64,000 bases of DNA from Trachythela sp. YZ-2020 (lineage: Eukaryota; Cnidaria; Anthozoa; Malacalcyonacea; Clavulariidae): contig JADLSH010000257.1 in NCBI GenBank assembly GCA_016169945.1, forward strand, positions 721,001 through 785,000, written 5' to 3'. The notes under the pieces were generated by a model. That model was not told the DNA's origin, searched no databases, and saw nothing but the letters and a program-made list of their open reading frames with translations. The position numbers and the translations under genes are program-made. Shown here piece by piece: positions 1 to 9,919 of the stretch (the first letter of the stretch is position 1; every line of letters starts with the position of its first letter).

Positions 1-560
1 CCTCACATCTTGTCGACTACACGTGTCCGCAGCAGACCTTTAGCAAGCTTGTCAACAAGTTGTAACAATATTGCTACTTCGTCAAGCTGCTACACAAGGT
101 TGAATGTCATTTTCAACTATTTCGACTGTTGATTAATCAATATTTTAGAAATTCTGTTTCAGGGCTGTAGCTAGCAACTTGTCTACACGTTGCAAACCAG
201 CAGTGTGAATACAACCCGATATCTGCTTATTGGAACAATGCAAGTTGTAGCAAGCCTGATGCAAGCTTGCGACAAATTAAGAACGAAATGTAGACAAAAG
301 TCTGACTATCAGCTGTTGTTGGAACAACCTTGTAGCAAATCTGCTGCAAGCCTCGACTTGTCAACATGCTGGAGGCATGCTGTGCAAACACAACGTGATA
401 TCAGCTTGTTGGAAAAACCTTAATTGTAGCAACGTTTTAGGAACAAGCATGCAGCAGGAAAAAGCCTGATATCAGTTGTTGGAACAATCTTGGTACCAGG
501 TACATCACTGTAAACCTGTGACATTTGTCAACATGCTGGAAACAAGATGCAGACCTGCAT
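1..560. repeat. Dispersed GTTG-rich, internally repetitive element, copy 1
   Basis: Dense in variants of TTGTCAACAAGTTGTAACAA and GTTGGAACAACTTG, so it reads as an array of short degenerate palindromic units. Two further copies in the window share the same opening (CACATCTTGTC...) and order of motifs, at about 17941-18190 and 43545-43850, which makes it a dispersed family rather than a local oddity. It occupies the region where the next downstream exon of the adjacent minus-strand peptidase gene would otherwise begin. No coding potential is supported; the one open frame through it simply follows the repeat. Confidence 0.75.
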
Positions 561-586
561 TTGAAACGAGAAACCCATTTACTTAC

Positions 587-755
587 AATAGAGAAATGCA
601 GGCCACCAAAGCAGTCTACAGTTTAACTGTAACAACGTATTAATAGCAGCAAATCCTTCCTCTGTAGTTTTGAGATGTCTTGAATTTAGACCACGTAAAC
701 CAAACAGTTTTCTGTTGGAAAACCACGGTTGAAAACCATCATTTAACATACGAAG
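587..755 (-). CDS. MATCAP/KIAA0895-like tyrosine carboxypeptidase (DUF1704), downstream exon
   Basis: Exon of a zinc metallopeptidase of the MATCAP (KIAA0895/KIAA0895L) family, whose characterised members remove the C-terminal tyrosine of alpha-tubulin. The translation runs LRMLNDGFQPW, then a segment with KTTEEGFAAIN and ends WWPAFLY. In the family the catalytic HExxxH is followed by a short Asn-rich turn, a PW, and a TEEG motif whose Glu helps bind the metal; all three are in the right order here. The acceptor is TTTGCATCAG (exon starts at 755) and the donor is a consensus GTAAGT after 587. Entry phase 0 matches the upstream exon; exit phase is 1. Further C-terminal exons would lie beyond the left edge. 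Confidence 0.68.
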
Positions 756-1419
756 CTGATGCAAAATTAAGGAACTTACTAAACTAAACTAATTTTATTT
801 ACACTGTATAGCTCTAGCATTTCTAAAATGTTCTCCCTAGAGTTGCAGTAAAGGTCGACCCGTCTTCATCTACTGTATATAGATAGCTTCACTATCAGTT
901 CTGTGTTAACTGTTCTCTTTAGAGTTCCAGAAAGGGCACCCCATTCAAAGCTGTTCCCTAAAGAGGTACAATATAGGTCATCCCTCATTGGTCCTGTGTA
1001 ACTACAGGAGAAAACGCAAACTATAGTCAGTGACGCTATATTGGATAGCTCTATCTCAAATCAAATAATTAATGCACAGCAATGCGACGGCAACTGTGAT
1101 CTTAATTAGCATGGAATTTTTTTCACCTCAAACTCTTTAAATTGTTTATTAAAATACTGATTCATTTCCGCATTTGAGATGTCATTGTATTGAGATGTAT
1201 TTAACCAAATGTCCAGCTCTTCCAATTAGTTCAGTCCTCGGCTGAACTGATTGCGCGGACTGGATATCCGATAAAGTGCTCGTTGTCGGATATGATAGAT
1301 TACATAAGTTCTGCCTTCAAGATATTTTTGGCTAATTCATACACACACCACAGCAGCGTATTGGAGAATACTAACTACATTGAATCCCCTACGTTTGAGT
1401 GCATGTGCGTTAAGGATAC
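756..1419 (-). other. Probable intron of the MATCAP-like gene
   Basis: Lies between the two recognised exons. AT-rich, no open frame or repeat family recognised. The donor side reads GTATCC, which is weak; the acceptor side is good. Confidence 0.5.
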
Positions 1420-1618
1420 ATAATGTGTGCCAATTTCATGATCCGCCAATCCCTTGATGCCTTGCTGTCGTAAGAAGACATTCTCGCCAGTATTTTTCAA
1501 CCACAAACTGTACCTCCGTTTTTCAGGTTTATTCAGATGCACACTTGGTCCTGTCCAAATTATCCGTCCACAGCAATCAATGTCGCTTGACCAAATGATT
1601 TTCAATGCACCTTCCAAC
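1420..1618 (-). CDS. MATCAP/KIAA0895-like tyrosine carboxypeptidase, exon with the HExxxH motif
   Basis: Open frame ending GIKGLADHEIGTHY. HEIGTHY is the hallmark metal-binding HExxxH of the DUF1704/MATCAP family and is followed, after a 664-nt gap, by the exon carrying the next conserved block (PW, TEEG), in the same strand and phase. The chosen acceptor is ACATTAG just upstream of 1618; an alternative inside the exon (GGACAG before GACCAAG) cannot be excluded, so the 5' edge is uncertain. The donor GTATCC is weak. The part before the motif is poorly conserved by eye. No upstream exons were recognised between here and 14 kb, so the gene may be a fragment. Confidence 0.6.
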
Positions 1619-2187
1619 CTAATGTGGCGGGACATTTAAACCGTTAATCGAAGTGTGCAATTTTCTTTAATATCACCAAACTTCGCGGACTTGATAGTCC
1701 TCGATGTGCTTAGTATTATGACTACAAACATATATACACACAAAGAATATTAAAAATATTACAGTTTGGCATGGCTTACCTCGAAGTCTTCACTACCGTT
1801 AGTTTTACTCTATACAGCTATTTCAATTGCGGTTGTCACAAGCAATTAATAGTCAAATGTACAATCCAACTGGAAAACGGGTATACCTAATTTCAATATT
1901 TTAGCTGTTTAATGGTATCCTATAAAAAGCCTGTGACCAATGGCTCCTTTTTGTTTTGGCAATTCCGAGGACGAAGCCGAGGAATCGAATTCAGTCCAGT
2001 CCGAATTGTAGGTTTTGAAATGACATCTCATGTTTTTAAAATATAACTTGAAGTAAACTGAATCATTTTTGTCCAATCCTTGGACTGAATCAATTTTGAT
2101 CTAGTCCTAAGGCTGGATCAAATCACTTAACCGGGTATCCAGTATCATCATGCGAGCAAATAGAGCAATGTGATTGGCTAACATCCT
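1619..2187. other. No recognisable feature
   Basis: AT-rich sequence with scattered short repeats of GGACTGGAT-like text. No exon or element was recognised. Confidence 0.5.
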
Positions 2188-2195
2188 CATGAATT

Positions 2196-2492
2196 CAGGG
2201 GTGGCGCTAGGGGGGGAGCTGGGGAGGGGGCTACAGCCCCCCAGTCGGGAAACTCTAGCCCCCATCGGGGAATTGCTCTTTCGTCGGGGAAGAATCTATG
2301 TCTTGTAACGAGCGTGACAATTCAATTTTACAGCAAAATACCCTCAAAACGCAGGAAATACCGTTTCAGAGACTCAAAATTCAAAAATGTTCTCGGGGCA
2401 GCATGCCCCCGATGACTGCCTCTAAGGACTTAGCCCCCTCGTCGGGGACCCTAGCTAGTCCCCTCATCGGGGAATTCCTGGCGCCACCCCTG
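2196..2492. mobile_element. hAT-type MITE with exact 8-bp target duplication
   Basis: Terminal inverted repeats CAGGGGTGGCGCTAGG and CCTGGCGCCACCCCTG bound 297 bp of GC-rich sequence. Both flanks carry CATGAATT (2188-2195 and 2493-2500), an 8-bp target-site duplication as expected for the hAT superfamily. The interior repeats CCCCTCGTCGGGGA-like blocks and has no coding capacity, so it depended on another element for movement. Part of the interior (GGGGCAGCATGCCCCC) recurs near 45310. Confidence 0.85.
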
Positions 2493-2500
2493 CATGAATT

Positions 2501-3190
2501 CATGCATATATGAGATACACAGTTAAATTGTTAATATGCTTTTCGGAAATTACACGATAGATTTCTGCTGCGAAGCTTTTGTTCGTATTTAAGTTTAAAT
2601 ATTTAGCGATATTTGTGTTCAACAATCATCGTTAATTTACGTCCTAGGAGTACAATATGCTTTAAAATTCTTCTGCTTTCGCTAAATCCTATTTTTAGTT
2701 TTTGCGTCATAGAACAGAGATCTGAACTCAAATTATTTTCAGGCTAGTCGCGCAATTTTGAAAACGGTTGTAAAAATGTTTGTTTAAAACTTAAAACTAG
2801 GTTTTACGTCTACTCTTCGAATGTGCGAAAATAGAAATTTTCCGTGACCAGTTCAAGAATATTCAAGTACGATGACTGATCAGTCGAACAATTAATATTG
2901 AAACTAAATGATCAGTCTGACGGCAATGTACGGTCAGTCAGTCGTCCATTTAAATGCCATCTGTTGAATTTCCATGGGGGGTGGCATACTCCTATCTTTC
3001 CATGGGGTATAACATGCATTTCCAGGGGGTCTGACATGAATTTCTAGGGAGGAAACCTAAGTTTTATCGGAATTTCCATGGGGTTGGGGGTTGATCACAT
3101 GTAGGAAGTTCCAAGGGGAGGCAATTTATTTGGCCGGAAATTCCATGGGATGGGTGCAAAAGAAAGAGGTTCCTCAATAGGGGGGGTGCG
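2501..3190. other. AT-rich stretch followed by degenerate TTCCATGGGG repeats
   Basis: From about 2973 to 3190 the motif TTCCATGGGG or close variants recurs irregularly five or more times, separated by 20-40 bp. Nothing coding was seen. The 2501-2970 part holds no recognised feature. Confidence 0.5.
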
Positions 3191-3194
3191 GATA

Positions 3195-3623
3195 TTATTT
3201 GGAATAGCCCAATATTGCAAAACTATCTGATTGTTGACCAGATGCATCATCCAATTTTAGTTTTGAATTAAGTGGTACTAACCCTTCTGATTGCAAGTAA
3301 TCCACCAAATATTTAGTAGCTTCAGCTTGAGTTATTTGTTGACCAAAAACCGCTTCTAAATACCTATCCCCGCTTTGGTATTTTTCATTCACAATATCAA
3401 GTATTCGTTTTGCTTCGTTTAAAAATTCCAAGGAGACTTTAACATGTTTTATTCTTCGGCATCTTTCGCCCATCAATTTTTCTGAGCGGCTTTTTGGTAT
3501 TTTACCGTGGCGAAAAAAGTCTTGCTTTTCGCTATTTAAGATGTTTTCCGAACTTCTTTGCCTGCCTCGTGTATTGATAGTTTTTATGACTGTTTTTGTT
3601 GTGCTGGCGAGTGATAATTTCAT
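3195..3623 (-). CDS. Hypothetical 142-residue protein
   Basis: Single open frame starting MKLSLASTT and ending AILGYSK. The N-terminal third is basic and Ser/Thr-rich; the middle (about residues 55-125) looks like a folded helical segment with RRIKHVKVSLEFLNEAKRIL and QITQAEATKYLVDYL. No signal peptide, membrane segment or catalytic motif is visible and I do not recognise the family. An intronless frame surrounded by mobile DNA could be an accessory ORF of a transposon, or one exon of a host gene. Amino-acid composition is ordinary rather than repeat-like, which is the main support for it being real. Confidence 0.4.
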   Translation of the reverse strand: MKLSLASTTKTVIKTINTRGRQRSSENILNSEKQDFFRHGKIPKSRSEKLMGERCRRIKHVKVSLEFLNEAKRILDIVNEKYQSGDRYLEAVFGQQITQAEATKYLVDYLQSEGLVPLNSKLKLDDASGQQSDSFAILGYSK

Positions 3624-4690
3624 GGTTGTGTTTTGTTATAATTATGACGTAATAATTACATAATTGGCTATTCGTATGTTTGCGCTATTTGCGTCTGCTT
3701 GCCAGTGTTGCTTGCCGAGCACACGCGCGCAAAACACTGACGAACGAGATCACACGAGCCTGGGTTAAGGTTAAGATCTAATGATTGCAGTCGGATTAGA
3801 ATTCGAATAATAAACAATTATTGGATTTGGCTTACGTATTCATCACAGGTGTAGTTGTAACAGCAAGAATCAGGGGTCATCCCTAGGCCCTCCATTTTCC
3901 AAAATGGGCAGTTCTAATTGTAAAATGGGTAGTAGTTCTAAAACCTAAAATGGGCAGTTCTAAAAATTGAGCTTTGGAGAGAACATGTTGAATTCGCAAA
4001 CCCGAAAAATGTCTAAACATTCAATATTTAACATATTGTTTGAATTTTTGAATTGGTCATGATCATATATACTTTCAAATACTTTTTACATTTTAACAAA
4101 TTCCTAAAAATTTCTATCTTTGGGATAACAGTGTGACATTGCTTGAAGCCAGGCTAGCCAGCTTCCCCCTCCCACGCGAGGGAATTCGCGTCCCATTGCC
4201 TGTTCCGCTGCCAAAATGGGAAGTTCTAAATTTTTCTTAGGATGACCTCTGGCAAGAATATCATTCATACCAATAGCAATTCTATCAAAAAGCTGTAAAT
4301 ATTGAAGGGTCAGACCACCTAATGGCAGAATTCTGATAATGCATGGTAGTAATAAAACCCGATGCAATCGGGCGAGAAATATTCTACAAAATTCTCTAAA
4401 ATAATATAAAGGACAATCACAAATGACAAATCTTCTGGACTAAAAAAGCGCTAGAGGATAATCTATCAGTACAAAAAAGTACTGTTAATATCAACAGGGT
4501 CCTGTGTCTAACTAAATATAAATATATAAAATATTTATATAAATTACAATATTAAAATGAGCAATTATAATAAATAAAATAAATAGCAAGAAACTAACTA
4601 ACTAAAATATTCATCCACAGCTCGCACAAATAGTGTCCGTGATGACAATAATCTTAACCCCAAAGGTAAATTGTTGAAAATAATAGCTGC
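3624..4690. other. Non-coding stretch with AAAATGGGCAGTTCTAA repeats
   Basis: The motif AAATGGGCAGTTCTAA recurs in short order around 3900-3965 and again as AAAATGGGAAGTTCTAAA at about 4213. The rest is AT-rich. A minus-strand open frame at 4104-4367 has no recognisable content and overlaps one repeat, so it is not called. Confidence 0.4.
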
Positions 4691-4691
4691 T

Positions 4692-5427
4692 TTAAAATAA
4701 AAAAATATTTCGGCCTATATTAGTTTTTACTTTAGGAAGTTTTAAAGAATGTCTGTTATTTCTCGTTTCATATGAGTGATTTAATTTCTCAAAATAGTTC
4801 ATGAAAATGTTACAGATATTACTAGACCCATTGAGAGAGTCGAAAACTAATTTACAAATTATCTTTTTAATGCAATTTTCAATCGAGGTGGTACGCAGAC
4901 CAAGGTTGTTTTTGGCATATTCTGTAATGATCCTGATGCTACGCTTCTCAATGTTCCGGATCTGCAACTTCTTTGATTCCGACAAACCAGGAAATGCAGA
5001 ACTGTAATAAGTGAAGATTGGTAAAATCATCGACCTATAGATAGAGTTCAGCAGCATGAAAGTTCAGGCATTTACGGATACGTCGAAACAGGTTAACTCT
5101 TCCAGCGGCTTTTTTTATCAATCTTATCAAAATAAGTGTTGAACAGAAGTGTAGGATCTAGTTTAACGCCAAAATATTTGTAGCTGGTGGTAAAATTGAT
5201 GATGGATTGACCAATCTTGACAACTAAGTTCTTATCTGGCAACATGCTAAGTCGTTTTCCAGTTCCAAAAAGCATGCACTCTGTCTTTCCCTTTTTTAGG
5301 TTAACAAGACGCCTGTTCAGGCGTGAGCTTGCGATGTTAGCAATGAGCTGATATAGACTACAGAGTCGATCTACTAGTGTCCTTAGAAGTGCTGATAATT
5401 TATGCGCTGGCCGAGGAAGACTAGACT
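4692..5427 (-). pseudogene. LINE reverse transcriptase, C-terminal half (broken)
   Basis: Minus-strand remains of a non-LTR retrotransposon ORF2. Reading 5' to 3': LKKGKTECMLFGTGKRLS and SYKYFGVKLDPTL (the region after the catalytic domain), then YRSMILPIFTYYSSAFPG and FEKLNHSYETRNNRHSL, the usual C-terminal tail of Jockey-superfamily (CR1/L2-like) LINEs. A length change in an A7 run (about 5110-5116) shifts the frame, and a second small shift follows. The N-terminal half lies at 6868-7760; the two are separated by an inserted Penelope-like element. Confidence 0.85.
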
Positions 5428-5670
5428 TCTACACCCGATTGAATTAGATATAATAAAATAAAAATAATAAAAAAGCCCAATTTTTTTGCCAATTTGCTGC
5501 GCAATCGCAAAAAAATAACCAATAATTCGTTGTCACAGAACCACTTTGACAGGCTAATAATGTCCTGATTAAGATTGTTCTCAATACCAGAAATTTTCTA
5601 TAGCTGAAGTAAATAACACATACGGCGGTTGACTGTTGTGTAAAACTACCTGAAAAATACAATGAGAACT

Positions 5671-5706
5671 TTGACGTTTCGAGCGAAGGCCCTTCGTCTG
5701 GAAGTT
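5671..5706 (-). ncRNA. Hammerhead-ribozyme-like motif of the Penelope-like terminal repeat
   Basis: On the minus strand: CAGACGA, a short GC-rich hairpin (AAGGGCCTTCG), then CGAAACGTC. This is the layout of the minimal hammerhead reported in flanking repeats of Penelope-like elements (CUGANGA core, stem II, GAAA, very short stem III, GUC cleavage triplet). Here the first box is CAGACGA, not CUGANGA, so one core base deviates, and activity of this copy is doubtful. Related copies elsewhere in the window share GAAACGTC. Confidence 0.55.
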
Positions 5707-5888
5707 AGTAGGTCGGAGGAAAACGTGTACTTTTACAGTGAATACAAAAGCGATCACGTGATAAAAAATAAACCAATCAGATGGATTTAATCAAAACAAA
5801 CTATAAACAAAATATGGAAATCACATCACAAAATATATTAGCATATAAGGAGCAGCGAACAAAGATGGCAGGCATAAACAGATAGGAG

Positions 5889-6195
5889 TTAAATGTAAGA
5901 GAGGCGCTCATTAATGCCGAGAGGATGAATGGTGCCAAGTTGGGAAATGAGACGCATTTCTTGGCTTTTCCGGCTATCAATACTACCAGAAATGGGACAC
6001 AGAGCTCGAATTTTCAAATCTGAAACACTGTAATTGCCAGTGTTGAAATGTCTGGCAACAGGTTGTTTAGCATCATTGTTTACGACAGCACGACGATGCT
6101 CACCAAACCTTATCCTTAAATATCTACCAGTTTCACCAATATAGAGCATCCCACATTTACCGCATGAAATACAGTAGATGAGATGAGAGCAGATG
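5889..6195 (-). pseudogene. GIY-YIG endonuclease domain of the Penelope-like element
   Basis: Minus-strand translation begins LIYCISCGKCGMLYIGETGR, with the CxxC-containing lead and the GIY-YIG-like LYIGETGR, then RFGEHRRAVVNND, PVARHFNTG and a terminal INERLSYI. These are the conserved blocks of the endonuclease that nicks target DNA during Penelope-like retrotransposition. The domain itself is open, but it is cut off by stops and shifts from the RT upstream, so it is part of a dead copy. Confidence 0.85.
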
Positions 6196-6251
6196 TCGAA
6201 ACGAGACTAATGGATTATTGGTGAAAATGGAAGATGTTTCAGGGTCGTTTT

Positions 6252-6868
6252 TCAAGATATGAAAATTCTTCCTAAATGACATCCCTTAATTACCTTGAAA
6301 TTGAAGGGATGGTAACCGAGAACTAAGGGTATTTTGTTGTTGGGAACATTAGACACAGCGTCTCTAAGGGTTTCAGATCGGGAATATTGTAGGCATTCGA
6401 AAAGGCAGTATCTAAGAGAGGGGTTGGATAACAGCGTTGGACAAAAACGTTTCTCATTAGTGTGGTTTGGGTGGGAAGAAGTAAAGAGAAGATAGCTGTG
6501 GGAGTCAGTCAGCTTGTAGAACACAGAAGTAACAAGTCTATTGCCATTGATAGATATAAGTATATCTAAGAACGATACACTGGTCTCACTGATCTCTCAC
6601 GTAAACTGGAGTGCTGGGTGGAAGTTGTTAACAAAGTTAATAAACTTCTCCAACTCTCCGCGGCAACAGGATGCTGTGCCGAGACAGTCATGAGTCATCA
6701 ATGTACCTACCAAGGTAATCAGGTATGGGATCAGTGTATTGCTCGAAGATCTGCTTTTCCACAAAACCAACGAATAAATTGGCATAGTTGGGACCCATTT
6801 TGGTTCCCATGGCTACACCACTTACTTGTTGGTAATGCTCACCATCAAATGAAAAATTGTTGAGGGTG
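6252..6868 (-). pseudogene. Penelope-type reverse transcriptase fragment
   Basis: Minus-strand text includes VSGVAMGTKMGPNYANLFVG and a GRYIDD catalytic core, then ELEKFINFVNNFHPALQFT and KLTDSHSYLLF with SSHPNHTNEKR. These are conserved Penelope-like RT blocks. Several stops and frame changes separate them, one just after YIDD, so the enzyme is not made from this copy. Confidence 0.8.
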
Positions 6869-7760
6869 AGCACTAATTCAGTATCATCGGCATACGTAGT
6901 CATGTTTGAGTGGTGAGCAGCATTGTGAACATCGTTAAAGTGGATCAAAAACAAAATAGGACCAAGAATAGAACGTTGCAGAACTCCGGTGGTAACATAC
7001 TGGTGATCTGAAAGAGTACCGTTAAATTCAACAGATTGCTTACGAGAAAAAAGGTAGTCGGTAAACCATTGCAATTCGTTTTCGCATATGCCATATGATG
7101 GTAATTTATCCAGAAGCCACGAATGACTTATAGTATCGAAAGCCTTCGAGAAGTCAATAAAAACAGCTCCAGTTAAATTACCCTTGTCCGCCTCTCTTCT
7201 TATGCAATCAGTAAAATAAGTTATGGCTAATTCAGTGGACCACCAGATCGGAATTACTTTCAAGATATGATACTAGTTGCTTGTAAACAATACGTTCCAG
7301 AGAACAGGTAGGATGGATGTTGGCCGATAATTTTCTGTGGCCGAGAGCGAACCCGATTTATGCAAGGGTATTATTTTAGCACTTTTCCAATCACTGGGAA
7401 AAATCACGGAAGATAAAGAGATATTCATTCTTAACTCTCGCAACATTCCCGCGTGTTTGGATCAGACCATCCAAACACGGAAACCATAAAGTAATTGTAT
7501 ATTCTTACACTTTTTTACCAGGCCCGAGACTCGATTTCGTTGACGTTTATACATAGACCATAAAATTTCATTGTTGGACTTGCAAGCCCTTCTGAGCAAT
7601 TTATCTCGTTCGTTCATTTCTTTCTTGACATCAATTGTTAGCCAAGGACATAAAGACCTTTCACTTTCTTTGTAATAAACGGAGCATGTTTATCAACGAA
7701 CTTGTGAAGGATATTGCTCAAATAAGACCAAGCCTGATGCACTTTTTTAGACCATACTAC
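6868..7760 (-). pseudogene. LINE reverse transcriptase, N-terminal half (broken)
   Basis: Minus-strand pieces in order: a linker with KKVHQAWSYLSNILHKFVDK and WLTIDVKKEMNERDKLLRRA; FPSDWKSAKIIPLHKSGS and ENYRPTSILPV; then FIDFSKAFDTISHSWLLDKL, GPILFLIHFNDV and the catalytic YADDTELVL. This is the RT of a Jockey-superfamily LINE. Several in-frame stops and a small deletion separate the pieces, and the frame then runs into the Penelope-like insertion. A 60-bp foreign segment around 7440-7500 contains CGTGTTTGGATCAG, shared with the element at 12508-12800. Confidence 0.85.
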
Positions 7761-7769
7761 ATTGCTATA

Positions 7770-8960
7770 GAAATACCTGATCAGTGAAATATATCAATGC
7801 AATTGAATTTTCAGTTGTATATATTTTAACAATATAATTATAGTACAAAAAAGTATAAATGCTTTTACAAACTGCCCTGTTATAGTGATAATTCATTGAG
7901 GGTGAATCCATAAAATATTGACAGGGAAAGCAATCAAATTATTACAATTAATAATAATGTATAAAAAAAATATAACACGAATTCGAAGCGATGAGAAATG
8001 TCACTTGCAAAGTTTAATTGGTTCACTCCACCTATACTGCTGGGACCGGTTGTATGAAGGCAGGATAGCGCTATGGTGATTTACTGCTTTTTTTAAGGTT
8101 CCTAAAATCGTCCATTGTTTGGTATAACCCAAGTTTAATCTTAGTCTTTATAAATCGAAGTTTTTTGTTATTAATTGTGGGGTCTACATCCGTAGTTTTA
8201 TAGTATTTCAAGCACGGCTTTTTATGAATGCTGAAAAAATTTCTATCGGGTGGATAACGCTATCCGGCCTTGGTACAACTGCATGGCCCATGCAATGTAA
8301 TATTCAAGTTACTAGTCCATGCGATACATGGTTGGTAAAAGGAATTCATATAACTAGAAGCACTGAAAAATGTAGATGCTTGATGAAACGAAAAAATAGA
8401 CGTCTTTTATAGACATGTGACCTATGCCTGATTGCATTGACAGCCTTAACCTAGTAATTAACTAAAACAAAGCTATTTATAAAGCTATCCTATAATTTCA
8501 TACAAGAAATTTTACTGATAAATCCCTTTTCTAACAAAGTATGATGTATTCATCGTATTTTACATTCTAAAAATATAGAAAATTAAGCAATCAACATAAC
8601 ATTATGCATTTGCTTGAGTCAACCAAACACTGCGTAAAATATTGATCTCAGCGTGAACACTGAGCCTAAAGTCTGCATGCCTTTGTTAGTCTGTGCGATA
8701 CTTTGTTGGAGAAGGAATCTAAAAAGGTTTTTGTATAAATAGGTTATATACGGTATAATATAGGTTAGTTTTATTAAAAGCTTTGATTTACTTGCCGAAT
8801 TTCGTATCGTACATAAAATTTATGCTTCATTAACGACCAGTTCAAACAAAGCCAAGGAGATGAAAATTTGTAGTGCATGCATGCATGCATGAAAAACCTA
8901 TGGAACTTGAATGAAAATTAAGCTTGCTTTGCATGAATTGAAAATCCATATAGACAGTTT
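7770..8960. other. No recognisable gene; short CATG microsatellite
   Basis: AT-rich, with a (CATG)n tract at about 8875-8892. The open frame at 8224-8412 has no recognisable content. Confidence 0.4.
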
Positions 8961-8967
8961 ATAGTTA

Positions 8968-9339
8968 CTAATTTCTGACCATCCAGTCCGGAATATCGGT
9001 TGGTGCGTCACGCACCACAGGTTCTCCAGTTCTTCTTTCCTTTAGCATGGATCGTGCTTTCTCCGAAATCTTTCTTACGTGCTTGCGATCTAAAGACTCC
9101 AAAAGTTTTTCAAATCTTTCACTTCTCCAAGACAGAGGGCGGATTTTGATCATTTTCTTTGTCCTTTGTTGAGGTCCATCTTCCTCTTCCGACCCGGATG
9201 TTCCGCTTTCCTCAACTATTTCCTCCTCGCTCTGTTCTGGGGACATGCAGCTCATTTTCATTCCTTTACGAAATTCCGCCTTGTCAGCTTCCGGCCATGT
9301 CGTTGTCTTGTTTAATATATCGACCCGACGTCGAAGTTT
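8968..9339 (-). CDS. Terminal exon of an unrecognised acidic/basic protein
   Basis: Minus-strand exon. A good acceptor (pyrimidine tract, then GTATATATAG) precedes KLRRRVDILNKTTTWPEADK; the open frame continues through MKMSCMSPEQSEEEIVEESG, an acidic patch (EEEDG), then IKIRPLSWRSERFEKLLESL and a basic helix, ending DIPDWMVRN and a stop. The organisation (Met-rich lead, acidic spacer, PLSWRS-type motif, charged tail) resembles small uncharacterised cnidarian proteins often found near transposons; that likeness is from memory and weak. No partner exon was identified upstream. The spliced 5' edge is inferred from the stop codon upstream and the acceptor. Confidence 0.45.
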   Translation of the reverse strand, partial: KLRRRVDILNKTTTWPEADKAEFRKGMKMSCMSPEQSEEEIVEESGTSGSEEEDGPQQRTKKMIKIRPLSWRSERFEKLLESLDRKHVRKISEKARSMLKERRTGEPVVRDAPTDIPDWMVRN

Positions 9340-9614
9340 CTATATATACAAAAAAAAGACTACTAAGGTTAGGACACACGTTGCGAAGCAACTGTGGCTA
9401 TATATTTTGCAAAGAATAATTTATGAGAAACCAGACATAGACGGTTATTTCTTTCGTAAATAATTACCGTAGGACTATTTTCCCCTCTGGCCGCCGGTCC
9501 ACCAAATAGCCAAGAGTCTAGGTAATTGTCGAAGGTAAAAGTCGAGGTAGAGGGTAAAACGTCACCCGCATTTCGCTTTCTTTTATGTATATTGGATGTA
9601 AATGATGACTGCAG
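9340..9614. other. No recognisable feature
   Basis: Short spacer between the acidic ORF and the large inverted-repeat element; nothing recognised. Confidence 0.4.
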
Positions 9615-9919
9615 ATTTTTATCCTTAACCGCTAAATGATCTCATTTCACTTCATCTCATTGAAAGCGCACGCAAGCTTCTTGTTTCGCACAAAGCCATA
9701 TGCAGTCCCTGAAACAAACTACCATATATATGGAGCCAATCAATTGTCGCAACTTCAATTATTTATGAAAAGGTATACTCAATATTTATGATTTCGTAAC
9801 GCGGGCATAGCAACAGCATGCAATCGCTCTTCAAATAATTTCTGTTCTTTAGACTTAATATATATTGACTGAATCAGTTCGGTGCCTTTTTGTTGCCGCT
9901 GTACCTGCTGAACTATATA

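Larger units (their letters stand above)
5430..6868 (-). mobile_element. Penelope-like element (5'-truncated) inserted in the LINE
   Basis: Contains, in order on the minus strand, part of a Penelope-type reverse transcriptase, a GIY-YIG endonuclease domain and a 3' terminal region with a hammerhead-like motif. Combining telomerase-like RT with GIY-YIG endonuclease is diagnostic of Penelope-like elements. It interrupts the LINE frame immediately after the YADDTELVL catalytic motif. The 5' junction is placed near 6868, where LINE text changes to NNFSFDGEHYQQV, and the 3' junction near 5430; both are estimates to within some tens of bases. The copy is short for the family, consistent with 5' truncation. 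Confidence 0.85.

Noticed and set aside
190..423. 77-residue plus-strand frame
   Set aside because: Runs through the GTTG-rich repeat; Cys/Gln-rich composition follows the repeat.
6618..6863. 81-residue plus-strand frame
   Set aside because: Antisense to the Penelope-type reverse transcriptase.
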